DNA of 64,000 bases from NCBI RefSeq assembly GCF_035920345.1, contig NZ_CP109149.1, forward strand, positions 2,480,001 through 2,544,000. Direction: 5' to 3'. A program made the position numbers and the translations under genes. Under the pieces are notes generated by a model. It made no database searches. It was not told where the DNA came from and saw only the letters and a list, made by a program, of their open reading frames with translations. Source of the DNA: Nocardia vinacea. Its GTDB lineage: Bacteria; Actinomycetota; Actinomycetes; Mycobacteriales; Mycobacteriaceae. This document shows positions 26,639 through 35,294 of the stretch, one piece after another. How positions within the stretch are numbered: the stretch's first letter is position 1; the number at the start of each line of letters is the position of its first letter.

Positions 26639-27742
26639 GTCTTCGAGGGTGCCGAACGTTTTCGCCAGCGCCTGACAGGCACCCGCGCCCTTCGCCCGCG
26701 CCACGATCTGTTCGCCGTCGATGTAGACCGCACTCTCGGTGTCGTCATCGACGATATCGACCCCGCACGCCCGTGCGAGTTTGCCGGATTCGTCCAGAAC
26801 CACCTGCATGCCGGGAACCGCAGGGCACGGAAATGCGGCGCGCAGCGACCGGCTGATATCGCTGACCGCGAGGCGAGCCAGCTGTGCCACCTCCGTTCCG
26901 TCAGCGGTGGCCATCGCGATCGTGGTGCGACCTCCGCTGGGCTGGTCACGCAGGATATCTGCGACGGCGCCGAGCTTGTTCATCCCGAGTACGGCAACAA
27001 CGTTTACGCCCGAGAGATCCGCAGCCACGGTGTGGACCAGGTCGCGGCAAGGCGGTGGCGTCCAAGGTTCGTCGACGCCCGCCACCGCGACGGTGTCCGC
27101 CGTAGCCCGGGTGGTGTCGTCGATCCGGTGGTGCACCATCTGCTCGCATGCGGCGATCACTTTCGCTCGGTCCACGAATTCCGGTGCGACGAAAGATAAT
27201 TGGGTCGCGCCGTAGAGCAGAGTGATCACCGATTCGGCGATGCCGAGCCAACGGCCGGGCAGTACGGACCCGCCACTGCCGTCGAGGCCCGCCAGCGCCA
27301 AGCCGAGGAGGATGGCGTCCAGTTTGATCAGCTGCACGAACGAGCCGCGCAGACATTCGTCGACGACGAGTTCGGGGATGAGGTCGTGCGCCAGCATCGG
27401 TGAGTGCAGCTGCGAGACCCCGGCGACCGGATAGTTTGCCGAACCGGGGAGCCGGTCGACCCAGGTCCGGGCGAATCGGCCGATGGCCGCCACCGGGGTC
27501 CGCGCCGGGCGACCATCCAGCAGTTCCGGCGCCCCCTCGGCCTCCGCGGCCAGCACCGCCAAGTACAACGCCCGCTTACCAGCGAAGTTGGAGTACACCG
27601 CGCCGCGGGTGAGGTCCGCACGCTCGGCGATGTCATCCACGGTCGCGCCGCGAAAACCGCGTTCGGCGAATTCCGCCTTGGCCGCCGCTAGGACCCGGTC
27701 GCGATTGCGTTGCTGCAATGCGGCTCTGCTCTGACGACCCAT
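26615..27742 (-). CDS. TetR-family regulator with extra C-terminal domain (paralogue 2)
   Basis: 375 residues, homologous over its length to the neighbouring regulator. Its DNA-binding domain reads GFRGATVDDIAERADLTRGA. The C-terminal extension contains EPWTPPPCRDLV with the conserved Cys, MQVVLDESGKLARACGVD and AVYIDGEQIVARAKGAG, again thioredoxin-fold-like. The gene is divergent from the polyprenyl synthase gene at 27859, and the gap carries two CATYYRRATG-type sites. It is therefore the best candidate for the pathway regulator of the terpenoid cluster. Whether the two paralogues form heterodimers or oppose each other cannot be told from sequence. Confidence 0.85.
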   Translation of the reverse strand: MGRQSRAALQQRNRDRVLAAAKAEFAERGFRGATVDDIAERADLTRGAVYSNFAGKRALYLAVLAAEAEGAPELLDGRPARTPVAAIGRFARTWVDRLPGSANYPVAGVSQLHSPMLAHDLIPELVVDECLRGSFVQLIKLDAILLGLALAGLDGSGGSVLPGRWLGIAESVITLLYGATQLSFVAPEFVDRAKVIAACEQMVHHRIDDTTRATADTVAVAGVDEPWTPPPCRDLVHTVAADLSGVNVVAVLGMNKLGAVADILRDQPSGGRTTIAMATADGTEVAQLARLAVSDISRSLRAAFPCPAVPGMQVVLDESGKLARACGVDIVDDDTESAVYIDGEQIVARAKGAGACQALAKTFGTLEDLRSVRSR

Positions 27743-27785
27743 CGGTTCTCCACCAACCGTTCTGTTCGTTTACAGATGCGCATAC

Positions 27786-27812
27786 CATCCAAATGTTGAT
27801 ACCATCTCAATG
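27786..27812. promoter_or_regulatory. Paired operator-like motif before the terpenoid operon
   Basis: CATCCAAATG (27786-27795) and CATCTCAATG (27803-27812) start 17 bp apart, as in the copy at 25360. The second is an imperfect match to CATYYRRATG. Each is preceded by ATACC, giving a direct repeat. They lie between the divergent TetR gene (start 27742) and the polyprenyl synthase gene, about 45 bp from both starts, where a bound repressor could block both promoters. Confidence 0.6.
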
Positions 27813-27858
27813 CTACGTGCGACTGAGTACGAGCGAGGCGGGCATCGAAGGACGGGTA

Positions 27859-28878
27859 GTGGGCATCACCAGGTACGAATCCGAGTCGCGAACCGCGGCC
27901 ACGGTGCTCGATGAGGCCAGGCGGCTGGTCGAGCCCGCATACCGCTCCTCCCTGGACCGCATTGCCCCACCGATTCGAATGATCGTCGGCTACCACGCCG
28001 GCTGGCTGGACGCCACGGGTCGGCCGAGCAAGCAGGTCGGCAAGTCGATCCGTCCGGCGCTGGTGCTGGCATCCGCCAAAGCCGTAGCAGCCGCAGAACC
28101 ACCGCACGGTGTCACCGAGGCCGTCGCGGTCGAGCTCGTGCACGATTTTTCACTACTGCACGACGACCTGATGGACGGCGACGAGCAGCGGCGCAACCGC
28201 CGAGCGGCCTGGTCGGTCTTCGGCGAACGTGGCGCCCAGCTCGCGGGAGATGCGCTACTGGCCATGGCGATCAACGAGATGGTCGGCCGCCCCGGCATCA
28301 CGCTGCTGTCGAAAGCCCTCGACGCCCTATGCAACGGACAGGCCGCAGATATCGACGAGTTGGAACACCGCGAGACCGGCGGGCTCGACGAATCCCTCGC
28401 CATGATCGAGTCGAAGACCGCGGCACTGTTGTCCTGCGCCTGCGAGATGGGCGCGATCGCCGGTGGCGCCGACCAGGAACAAGCCAGAGCGCTGGCCGAA
28501 TTCGGACACCATCTCGGCATCGCATTCCAATTGATCGATGACATGCTCGGCATCTGGGGCAATCCGAGCGTGACCGGGAAGCCGCTGTACCCAGACCTCG
28601 CCAACCGCAAGAAATCCCCGCCGATCGCGCGGGCACTGGATTCGACCGGGCCCACCGCGGATGCGCTGCGCGAGTTGTATCGAGACGTCGGCCGAGATAC
28701 CGAAACGCTGCACCGGATCGCCTGCCTGATCGAACTCACCGGAGCACGCGAGTGGGCGGAACGGGAAGCCCGGCGGGAGCTCGACGCCGCGTTGGACTGC
28801 CTGACCGGCGTATCCGCCGACGATGCCACCGAGGATCTTCGACTACTCGCCGCGATGATGACGAGCAGGTCCGCATGA
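27859..28878 (+). CDS. Polyprenyl diphosphate synthase (probable GGPP synthase)
   Basis: This 339-residue trans-isoprenyl diphosphate synthase has the first Asp-rich motif in LLHDDLMDGDEQRR (DDxxD) and the second in LIDDMLGIWG, plus the GKSIRPAL region that binds isopentenyl diphosphate. The second motif is DDxxG rather than DDxxD, as in many actinobacterial GGPP synthases. It condenses isopentenyl diphosphate onto an allylic primer; C20 is the likely length but is not proven by sequence. GTG 27859 follows GAAGGA; longer starts up to 27718 would run into the TetR gene. The stop overlaps the P450 start as ATGA. It would feed the UbiA-type enzyme downstream. Confidence 0.9.
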   Translation: MGITRYESESRTAATVLDEARRLVEPAYRSSLDRIAPPIRMIVGYHAGWLDATGRPSKQVGKSIRPALVLASAKAVAAAEPPHGVTEAVAVELVHDFSLLHDDLMDGDEQRRNRRAAWSVFGERGAQLAGDALLAMAINEMVGRPGITLLSKALDALCNGQAADIDELEHRETGGLDESLAMIESKTAALLSCACEMGAIAGGADQEQARALAEFGHHLGIAFQLIDDMLGIWGNPSVTGKPLYPDLANRKKSPPIARALDSTGPTADALRELYRDVGRDTETLHRIACLIELTGAREWAEREARRELDAALDCLTGVSADDATEDLRLLAAMMTSRSA

Positions 28879-30254
28879 AGAACCCGATCGAGTCGATCCC
28901 GCTAGCTCCGAACACTGTCCCGATTCTCGGTCACGGCATCCGTTTCCTCACCGACCCGATCGGATTTCTATCGTCACTCCCCACGCACGGCCGCCTCAGC
29001 CGAGTCCAATTGGGTCCGCTGCCGGTCGTGGTGGTCTGTGATCCCGAGTTGGCCCGGGTGGTGCTCCTGGACGACCGCACTTTCGACCGCGGCGGACCAC
29101 TCTACGATCGCTCCCGCGAGGTCGCGGGCGATGGCATCGGAACCTGCCCGCACAGCAGGCACCGCCGACAGCGCCGCCTGAGCCAACCCGCGTTCCAACC
29201 GGGGCGTATGCCCGGATACTCCGAGGCCATGGTCGACTCGATCGAAAACGTGATCGGTTCCTGGCAGGACGGACAGCGAATCCAGCTCGGCGCGGAAATG
29301 TCGAAACTCACTGTCCGGGTGGCGGTTCGGACGATGTTCTCCTCGTCGTTTCCGGAGACCTCGGTTCAGCAGGTCGCCGACGATTTCGCGACAATTGCCG
29401 GGAGCATATTCCGGCGGATGGTGCTGCCGCCGATGGCCAATCGACTGCCGACACCGGCGAACCGGAGCTACTACCAGGCCCGGAACCGACTGCGGGCGGT
29501 GGCCGCCGAACTCATCGAACAGCGGCGGGCCGACAATCAGGACCACGGTGACCTGCTGTCCTCGCTGATGCGCGCCCGTGATCCCGACTCCACCGGCGCG
29601 CAGGTCGCGATGACCGACGAGGAACTGATCGACCAGGTATTCACGTTCCTGTTCGCGGGTGCGGAAACCACCGCGAGCACATTGACATGGGCGCTGTATC
29701 TGCTCGGACAAAATCCGGAGATACGACGGCAGGTTCAGCAAGAGGTCGATACCGTGCTGAACAATGACACGGCCCGCTACGAGGATCTGCCGAACCTGCC
29801 GGTCGTCAATCGGGTGGTGACCGAAACGCTGCGGTTGTATCCGGCCGGATGGTTGCTCACCCGGGTGGTTTCGGCGGATACCACCCTCGACGGCGTTCCG
29901 CTCCCGGCGGGCACGACCGTCGCGGTCAGTCCGCACGTCATTCACCGGCGTGATGAAATCTATGAGCGGGCAGGCGAATTCGTGCCCGATCGGTGGATCG
30001 GCGCGGAGCCGGACCGAACGCTGTTCATATCCTTCGGCGCCGGTGCACGACGCTGCATCGGTGACCAGTTCGGACTGGTCGAGGCCAGTTTGGCACTGGC
30101 GACGATCGCGGCACGCTGGCGCGTCGCTCCGCTGTCGACTCGGCCTGTGCCCGTATCGCTCGCGCATCTGCCCGCACCGACGAAACTCGGCATGCGGGTG
30201 TGGCGTCGAGATCCGGTGGCCGTCAATGCATCCGCATCGGAGCCGGGTAGATAG
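28875..30254 (+). CDS. Cytochrome P450
   Basis: A 459-residue soluble P450. The heme-binding loop is FGAGARRCIGDQF with Cys394. The I-helix motif is AGAETTAST, and the K-helix ExxR is ETLR. The N terminus (PLAPNTVPILGHGIRFLTDP) resembles P450s found in actinobacterial terpenoid clusters. Its ATG overlaps the polyprenyl synthase stop, and the UbiA gene starts 2 bp after its TGA, so the three genes form one tight operon. It most likely hydroxylates or further oxidises the terpene made by the operon. Redox partners are not encoded nearby. Confidence 0.93.
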   Translation: MKNPIESIPLAPNTVPILGHGIRFLTDPIGFLSSLPTHGRLSRVQLGPLPVVVVCDPELARVVLLDDRTFDRGGPLYDRSREVAGDGIGTCPHSRHRRQRRLSQPAFQPGRMPGYSEAMVDSIENVIGSWQDGQRIQLGAEMSKLTVRVAVRTMFSSSFPETSVQQVADDFATIAGSIFRRMVLPPMANRLPTPANRSYYQARNRLRAVAAELIEQRRADNQDHGDLLSSLMRARDPDSTGAQVAMTDEELIDQVFTFLFAGAETTASTLTWALYLLGQNPEIRRQVQQEVDTVLNNDTARYEDLPNLPVVNRVVTETLRLYPAGWLLTRVVSADTTLDGVPLPAGTTVAVSPHVIHRRDEIYERAGEFVPDRWIGAEPDRTLFISFGAGARRCIGDQFGLVEASLALATIAARWRVAPLSTRPVPVSLAHLPAPTKLGMRVWRRDPVAVNASASEPGR

Positions 30255-30256
30255 AT

Positions 30257-31165
30257 ATGGCCGCACCCCCCGAAGCGGTCGCGCGCCGCAGGGTCGGCGT
30301 GCTGACCAGCGGCCTACTGCGTGAGTTCCACATCTGCTGGTCGTTCAGCGCAGGCGATCTGACGGCAACCGTTGTACCCGCGACGACCTTCGCCGTCGCC
30401 GCATGGGCGAGCACTAATGCGGGTGTCGCGGCACTGCCGCTGGTGTTGGCCGAATGTCTGGTCTATTTCTGGCTTTACATCTACACGTTCAACCTGTCGA
30501 ACCAGCTGACCGGGATCGAGGAGGATCGCCACAACAAGCCGCACCGGCCGCTCGTCGTCGGACTCGTCACCCCGCAGGGCGCCAAGTGGCGGCTGGTCTG
30601 GGTCACTGCCGCCTTCCTCGCGCTGGGTGCGGCGCTGCAGGTCCTGGAATGGACGGTGCTCTGGATAGTGGCGTGGGCCTTCCACAATCACTTCGGCGGT
30701 GCCCGCGCACTGTGGGGTAAGAATGCCGCAATGGTCGCGGGCACGATCGCCCAACTCGCGGCGGCCTGGCAAATCGTGACTCCCCTGACGCCGGTGGCCT
30801 GGACCTGGATCGTGGCGATCGCCATACCCCTGAGTGTGCTGGTATCCCTGCAAGATCTGCGTGATATCGACGGTGATGTGGCGGTCGGAAGACGCACCGC
30901 CATAGTGGTTTTCGGAGAGCCGGCCTGCCGCCGGTTCTTCGCGGCGGCATTCGTGATCTATCCGGTTGCCATGTATTTCCTCGTCTATCGGGACGCACCG
31001 GCCCCCGCGGCACTGGTCGAAGTGGCCGCAGCGCTGCTGTCCTTCGTCATCGCCTACCGTGTGCTCCGGCGGCGCGATCGCCGTGCCGACCACACCACCT
31101 ACCTGCTCTATACCTACTGGTACTGCCTGACTCTGGCCAGCGCGGTCCTCGCTTTCGGAACGTAA
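30257..31165 (+). CDS. UbiA-superfamily membrane protein, possible terpene cyclase
   Basis: 302 residues with seven to nine hydrophobic helices. The two Asp-rich motifs of the superfamily are present: LSNQLTGIEEDRHNKPHRPL and LQDLRDIDGDVAVGRRT. In the first, the usual NxxxDxxxD reads NxxxGxxxD (NQLTGIEED), so the central Asp is Gly. Normal UbiA enzymes prenylate an aromatic ring, but no aromatic acceptor pathway is visible here. The gene is locked in an operon with a polyprenyl synthase and a P450, which fits a UbiA-type terpene cyclase such as fungal EriG. The cyclase role is inference; prenyltransferase is the main alternative. Confidence 0.85.
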   Translation: MAAPPEAVARRRVGVLTSGLLREFHICWSFSAGDLTATVVPATTFAVAAWASTNAGVAALPLVLAECLVYFWLYIYTFNLSNQLTGIEEDRHNKPHRPLVVGLVTPQGAKWRLVWVTAAFLALGAALQVLEWTVLWIVAWAFHNHFGGARALWGKNAAMVAGTIAQLAAAWQIVTPLTPVAWTWIVAIAIPLSVLVSLQDLRDIDGDVAVGRRTAIVVFGEPACRRFFAAAFVIYPVAMYFLVYRDAPAPAALVEVAAALLSFVIAYRVLRRRDRRADHTTYLLYTYWYCLTLASAVLAFGT

Positions 31166-31612
31166 TCCTCGGCAGGACGCGCCCACGCAGATCCAGGGAG
31201 GGATCGGATTACCCGAACCGGATGAGCGCGGCCTGCCCTCGAACACCACTACTCCAGCGGCACCGACTGCGGCCTCGGTGTCGCGCCTTCGAGTATTCGA
31301 GACACGGTGTCGGCGACGGTGCCCGGTGATCACCATGTGTTCCCAGCTTAGGTTTGCCTGAACATTTGGGCAATCCGATTGGGGCACAACATTATTGGGC
31401 AACGTGTGCATTGTGATCGATCCTAGGGTGGGTGCGCGAGGCCCGCCGGGTGGATTCCGGCGATTGTTGGGGTCATTCACATCGGTCCCGGTTGACGGTT
31501 GGGCGCGGCCCCAACTTCGCAGTGAATGGTGGGCAACACGGGGGGCGCCTCGCATACTTGCGTCTATAGGGGTTTCCCGCCGACCCGAGCTGTTCGAACC
31601 GGCCGACGAGAA
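31166..31612. promoter_or_regulatory. Intergenic region with short direct repeats before the acyl-ligase gene
   Basis: This 450-bp gap has no supported gene. TTGGGCAA occurs at 31366-31373 and 31395-31402 with a related TTGGGGCA at 31379-31386, giving three near copies at 13-16 bp steps. This is the kind of array that an activator or repressor could bind. It probably contains the promoter for the gene at 31613. Confidence 0.4.
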
Positions 31613-33715
31613 GTGCATGAGTTGGTTACCGACATCATCGATGTGGGCGCGGAATTCGCGATCGCCCGGCAAGCGCTCTGGGATCTGCTGCTCGAACCGC
31701 AGACCTATCCACGGTTATTCGCCGGCATCGGCGGCTGCGAACGCGTGGAATCCCGTACCGACAACGGCATTCTGGAGGTGCGGGTCGGCACCCCGGAATC
31801 CGGAATACGCACTCATCAGGTGCGGTTCCGAGTGTGTCGCTGGTACGAGAGTTTCGAATTGGAATGCCTCGGCACCGGCAGTTTCGCCTCGGTTCGCCTG
31901 CGCGGCGACGAGAAGCGCACCAAGATCGTCATCACCCTGTTCGCACCGGGCCGGATGCATCCGCTGCTGCCGGAGCAGTCCAATGCCGCAGTGGTGGCAT
32001 GGGTCGACAGCGGATTGCGGCATGCGGTCGACGTCATTCGCGGCGCCCACACCTCGGTAGCGGTCAATGCCGAGAATTCACCGCTGCGGCGGCAGGTAGG
32101 GGTGGCCAAGCAGATCATGAGTACCGGTGTCGCGCGGCCCACCAACCCCGCGACCAGCATCAAACAGGTTCGCTCCCTGGCGAAATGGGGTTTCAATCTG
32201 GCGGGCGGGTACGCGGCGGGAGCCGGGCATTCGCCGGATCGGATCGCTGTCGTCGACGACTCCGGTACCCGCACCTTCGCTCAGATGCATGAACGCACGA
32301 ATGCGCTGGCCAGGGCCATGGCAACCCTGGGGCTCGCGTCCGGTGACGCGGTGGGGTTGCTGTCGCGCAACCATGCGGGCATGGTCGAAACCATGGTCGC
32401 CGCCGGGAAACTCGGGGTCGACGTCGCGCTGTTGAATGCGGGGCTGTCCGGGCGGCGCATCGAAGAAATCGTGCAGCGCCACCGGCTTTCGGCGCTATTC
32501 GTCGACGGTGATCTGGAACAACTGGTCCGCTATCTGCATACCGATCTGCCGCGGTTCAATACCGACGGTCGCCCGCCGGTACCGGGGCGTTCCACCATCG
32601 ACGACCTGATCGCCATGGAGCAGTCCGAATTTCGCATCCCGACACAGCCCGGCAGGCTGATCGTGCTGACCTCGGGAACCAGCGGCACACCGAAGGGTGC
32701 GCGCCGCCCCCATCCGAAGGGTTTCGGCACCATCGCAGCGCTGCTGTCGCGAATTCCGCTCGCAATGGATGCGGCAATGCTGATCCCGGCCCCGCTGTTC
32801 CACACCTGGGGTCTGGCCGGGCTGCAGCTCAGCACGGCGCTGCGTGCAACGGTGGTGTTGCCGGAGCGGTTCGACGCGGAGGACTGTCTGCGCCTGGTCG
32901 CCGAACACCAGGTCGAGAGCATGATCGTGGTGCCGACGATGGTGAATCGCATCCTCGATCTGCCCACCGCCGTGCGTGCTCGCTACAACACGTGCAGCCT
33001 GCGCACCGTGATCAGCTGCGGCGCACCATTGGCCGGGGCTACCGTGCTGCGATTCATGGATACCTACGGCGAGATCCTCTACAACGTCTACGGTTCCACC
33101 GAGGTCTCCTGGGCCACCATCGCGACCCCCGACGACCTGCGCACCGCACCGACCACCGCAGGGCGACCGCCGCTCGGCACCAAGGTCGCGGTGCTCGGTC
33201 CGGATCAGCGTCCGGTTCCGGTCGGTGTCACCGGGCGTATCTTCGTCGGGAACCATATGCTGTTCGACGGCTACGTGAATGCGGCGCCACCCGCCGAGGC
33301 CGACGGCATGCTCGACACCGGGGACCTCGGCTATCTCGATGTCGCGGGCCGCATGTTCATCGCGGGACGCGACGACGAGATGATCATCTCCGGCGGTGAG
33401 AATGTCTTCCCACGTCCGGTCGAGGAGGCGCTCGCACATCTGCCGCAGGTCAGCGAGGTCGCCGTGGTCGGCGTCCCGGATACCGAATTCGGGCAGCGCC
33501 TGGCCGCCTTCGTGGTGAAACGCGAAGGCTCGGGCCTGGATTCGGATATGATCCGGTCCTACATTCGCAACCGGCTCAGCCGTTTCTCCGTACCGCGCGA
33601 TGTCACCTTCCTCAATGCACTCCCCCGCGGCGAAACCGGAAAGATTCTCAAGCGGCTGCTCATCGGATCCGAGCCCGGCGAACCGTCTCCACTGGGCACC
33701 ACCGGCTCTGCCTGA
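31613..33715 (+). CDS. SRPBCC-domain / acyl-CoA ligase fusion (FadD-like)
   Basis: About 700 residues in two parts. Residues 1-150 look like a START/polyketide-cyclase (SRPBCC) lipid-binding domain (AIARQALWDLLLEPQTYPRL, KIVITLFAPGRMHPLL). Residues 190-700 are an adenylate-forming ligase: LTSGTSGTPKGARR for ATP, YGSTEVSW, TGDLGYLD, the hinge GRDDEMIISGGENVFPRPVE and the C-terminal lysine in GETGKILKRLL. It should activate a fatty or polyketide acid as an acyl-adenylate and then CoA ester. The lipid-binding front domain may present the substrate. The start is uncertain: GTG 31613 or TTG 31622. It could supply the PKS locus or tailor the terpenoid; context alone does not decide. Confidence 0.85.
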   Translation: MHELVTDIIDVGAEFAIARQALWDLLLEPQTYPRLFAGIGGCERVESRTDNGILEVRVGTPESGIRTHQVRFRVCRWYESFELECLGTGSFASVRLRGDEKRTKIVITLFAPGRMHPLLPEQSNAAVVAWVDSGLRHAVDVIRGAHTSVAVNAENSPLRRQVGVAKQIMSTGVARPTNPATSIKQVRSLAKWGFNLAGGYAAGAGHSPDRIAVVDDSGTRTFAQMHERTNALARAMATLGLASGDAVGLLSRNHAGMVETMVAAGKLGVDVALLNAGLSGRRIEEIVQRHRLSALFVDGDLEQLVRYLHTDLPRFNTDGRPPVPGRSTIDDLIAMEQSEFRIPTQPGRLIVLTSGTSGTPKGARRPHPKGFGTIAALLSRIPLAMDAAMLIPAPLFHTWGLAGLQLSTALRATVVLPERFDAEDCLRLVAEHQVESMIVVPTMVNRILDLPTAVRARYNTCSLRTVISCGAPLAGATVLRFMDTYGEILYNVYGSTEVSWATIATPDDLRTAPTTAGRPPLGTKVAVLGPDQRPVPVGVTGRIFVGNHMLFDGYVNAAPPAEADGMLDTGDLGYLDVAGRMFIAGRDDEMIISGGENVFPRPVEEALAHLPQVSEVAVVGVPDTEFGQRLAAFVVKREGSGLDSDMIRSYIRNRLSRFSVPRDVTFLNALPRGETGKILKRLLIGSEPGEPSPLGTTGSA

Positions 33716-33717
33716 CC

Positions 33718-35139
33718 TTATGTGGGTTCCTGCGACGGTGCGGGCAACGCCAGGGTCGGCACCGCCATGGCGATGGCGACGACCGCGATGACCGCCAGCA
33801 TGGCAATGCTGCCGTCCAGGGTGTGGGTGCGGAAGAACACGACGCTGAGCAGTGCGAGCCCGACCGCATTGCCGATCTGCTCGATGGTGGGCAGTTGCCC
33901 GGATGCTTCGGCCATTTGGCGCTGCTCCAAACCCGCCAGCATCAGCGGTTGCACTTGCACACCGAACAGGCCGACCCCGAATCCGGCGATGAAGACCGGG
34001 CCGAGTGCCAACGCGAGATTCACCTCGCCTGCGGTGAGGCGCAGATATGCCGCGCCGATTGCCACGCAGCATCCGTACATCGCAATGCCGAATGCGAGTG
34101 CCCTCACCCCCCAACGCTTTACCAGCAGCATCGAGGCAAGGGCACCGGTGCCCGCGCCGAGTGCGAATGGAGTCATCGCCACACCGGTGCGCAGTGCGGA
34201 CCAATGCAATTCGTCCTGCAGGGTGATCGATACGGTGAAGACGAATGCGGTGAACAGGCCGAAGAAACTCGCCACCAGCGCCGCACCGATGGCGAAACCG
34301 CGATCGGCGAACAGATCCAGGCGCACCAGCGGACTGCCGCCGCGCCGGACCAGCCTGCGCTCGTAGACGAAGAACACCGCACCCAGCGCGAAGGATGCGG
34401 CGACTACGCCGAAAGGCCATGGCCGCCAACCATTCTGCTGAATGTCCGCAAGGGCGGCAAGTAGGGCGAACAGGCTCATGGTGGACAATGCCACGCCGCC
34501 CAGGTCGAGGCGATCGCGTTCCAGTGGCCTGCCGAGGTGCAGATATTTGAAGCCGAGAACGAAGGCGAGCACGCCGATGGGCAGATTCATCAGGAATATC
34601 GAATGCCAACCGAGTCCGCCGATATCGGCGGTGACCAGCGCACCGCCGAGGATCGGCCCGAGCATTCCAGCGAATCCGGCGGTCGCACCGTAGAGCGCGA
34701 AGACCTGTCGATGTCGATTCGGCGGGAAGCTCGCGATAAGGATGGCAATGGTCTGCGCCGCCATCCCGGCACCCGCAACCCCCTGGGCGATTCTCGCGAT
34801 CACCAGTTCGGCTGCACTGGTGGACATTCCGCACCACGCCGAGGCCGCGGTGAATGCCGTGACCGAGACCAGGAATACAGCGCGGCGGCCGAAGATGGCG
34901 CCGATCCGCGCCGCGGTCAGCAGCGTGCACGCGAAGGCCAGCGAATAGCCGGAGACAACCAGCACCTGCGCCGATTGTGAGGCTCGCAGGTCTGCGGTGA
35001 GATTCGGTAGTGCGGTATTGACGATGGTCACGTCGATCATCTGCATGAATACCGCGATGAGGCAGCCGGTGAAGGCGAGCCACGCGCCGAATTCGCCGCC
35101 CGCCCGCTTGTCGGATCGTTGCGTCCCGATCTCCGTCAC
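33718..35139 (-). CDS. MFS drug/metabolite exporter, DHA2-type
   Basis: A 473-residue multi-helix transporter. The first helix carries AVFMQMIDVTIVNTALP, the DHA2 signature, followed by the loop motif AARIGAIFGRRAVFL and the antiporter motif GPILGGALVT. GTG 35139 follows GGGAGGATC; upstream residues are not family-like. It ends 2 bp from the convergent acyl-ligase gene. A proton-driven exporter here could export the product of the neighbouring terpenoid or lipid genes, but there is no direct link. Confidence 0.88.
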   Translation of the reverse strand: MTEIGTQRSDKRAGGEFGAWLAFTGCLIAVFMQMIDVTIVNTALPNLTADLRASQSAQVLVVSGYSLAFACTLLTAARIGAIFGRRAVFLVSVTAFTAASAWCGMSTSAAELVIARIAQGVAGAGMAAQTIAILIASFPPNRHRQVFALYGATAGFAGMLGPILGGALVTADIGGLGWHSIFLMNLPIGVLAFVLGFKYLHLGRPLERDRLDLGGVALSTMSLFALLAALADIQQNGWRPWPFGVVAASFALGAVFFVYERRLVRRGGSPLVRLDLFADRGFAIGAALVASFFGLFTAFVFTVSITLQDELHWSALRTGVAMTPFALGAGTGALASMLLVKRWGVRALAFGIAMYGCCVAIGAAYLRLTAGEVNLALALGPVFIAGFGVGLFGVQVQPLMLAGLEQRQMAEASGQLPTIEQIGNAVGLALLSVVFFRTHTLDGSIAMLAVIAVVAIAMAVPTLALPAPSQEPT

Positions 35140-35294
35140 AGCTGATCCTCCCGAACGCGGGCAATCGAACGCGATGACGGTAACGAACAATCCGGTAGCT
35201 ACCGCAGGTCAGCGATAAAGACTCCGTCAACACACAAGCCGACCGTCACCCATCTTGTGAACCGGCCCAAGTCGAGGCTCGCCCTTCGGCCCGA

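Noticed and set aside
31351..31373. Iron-box-like sequence (TTAGGTTTGCCTGAAC)
   Set aside because: Only a partial match to the DtxR/IdeR consensus and not palindromic enough. No iron genes are nearby.
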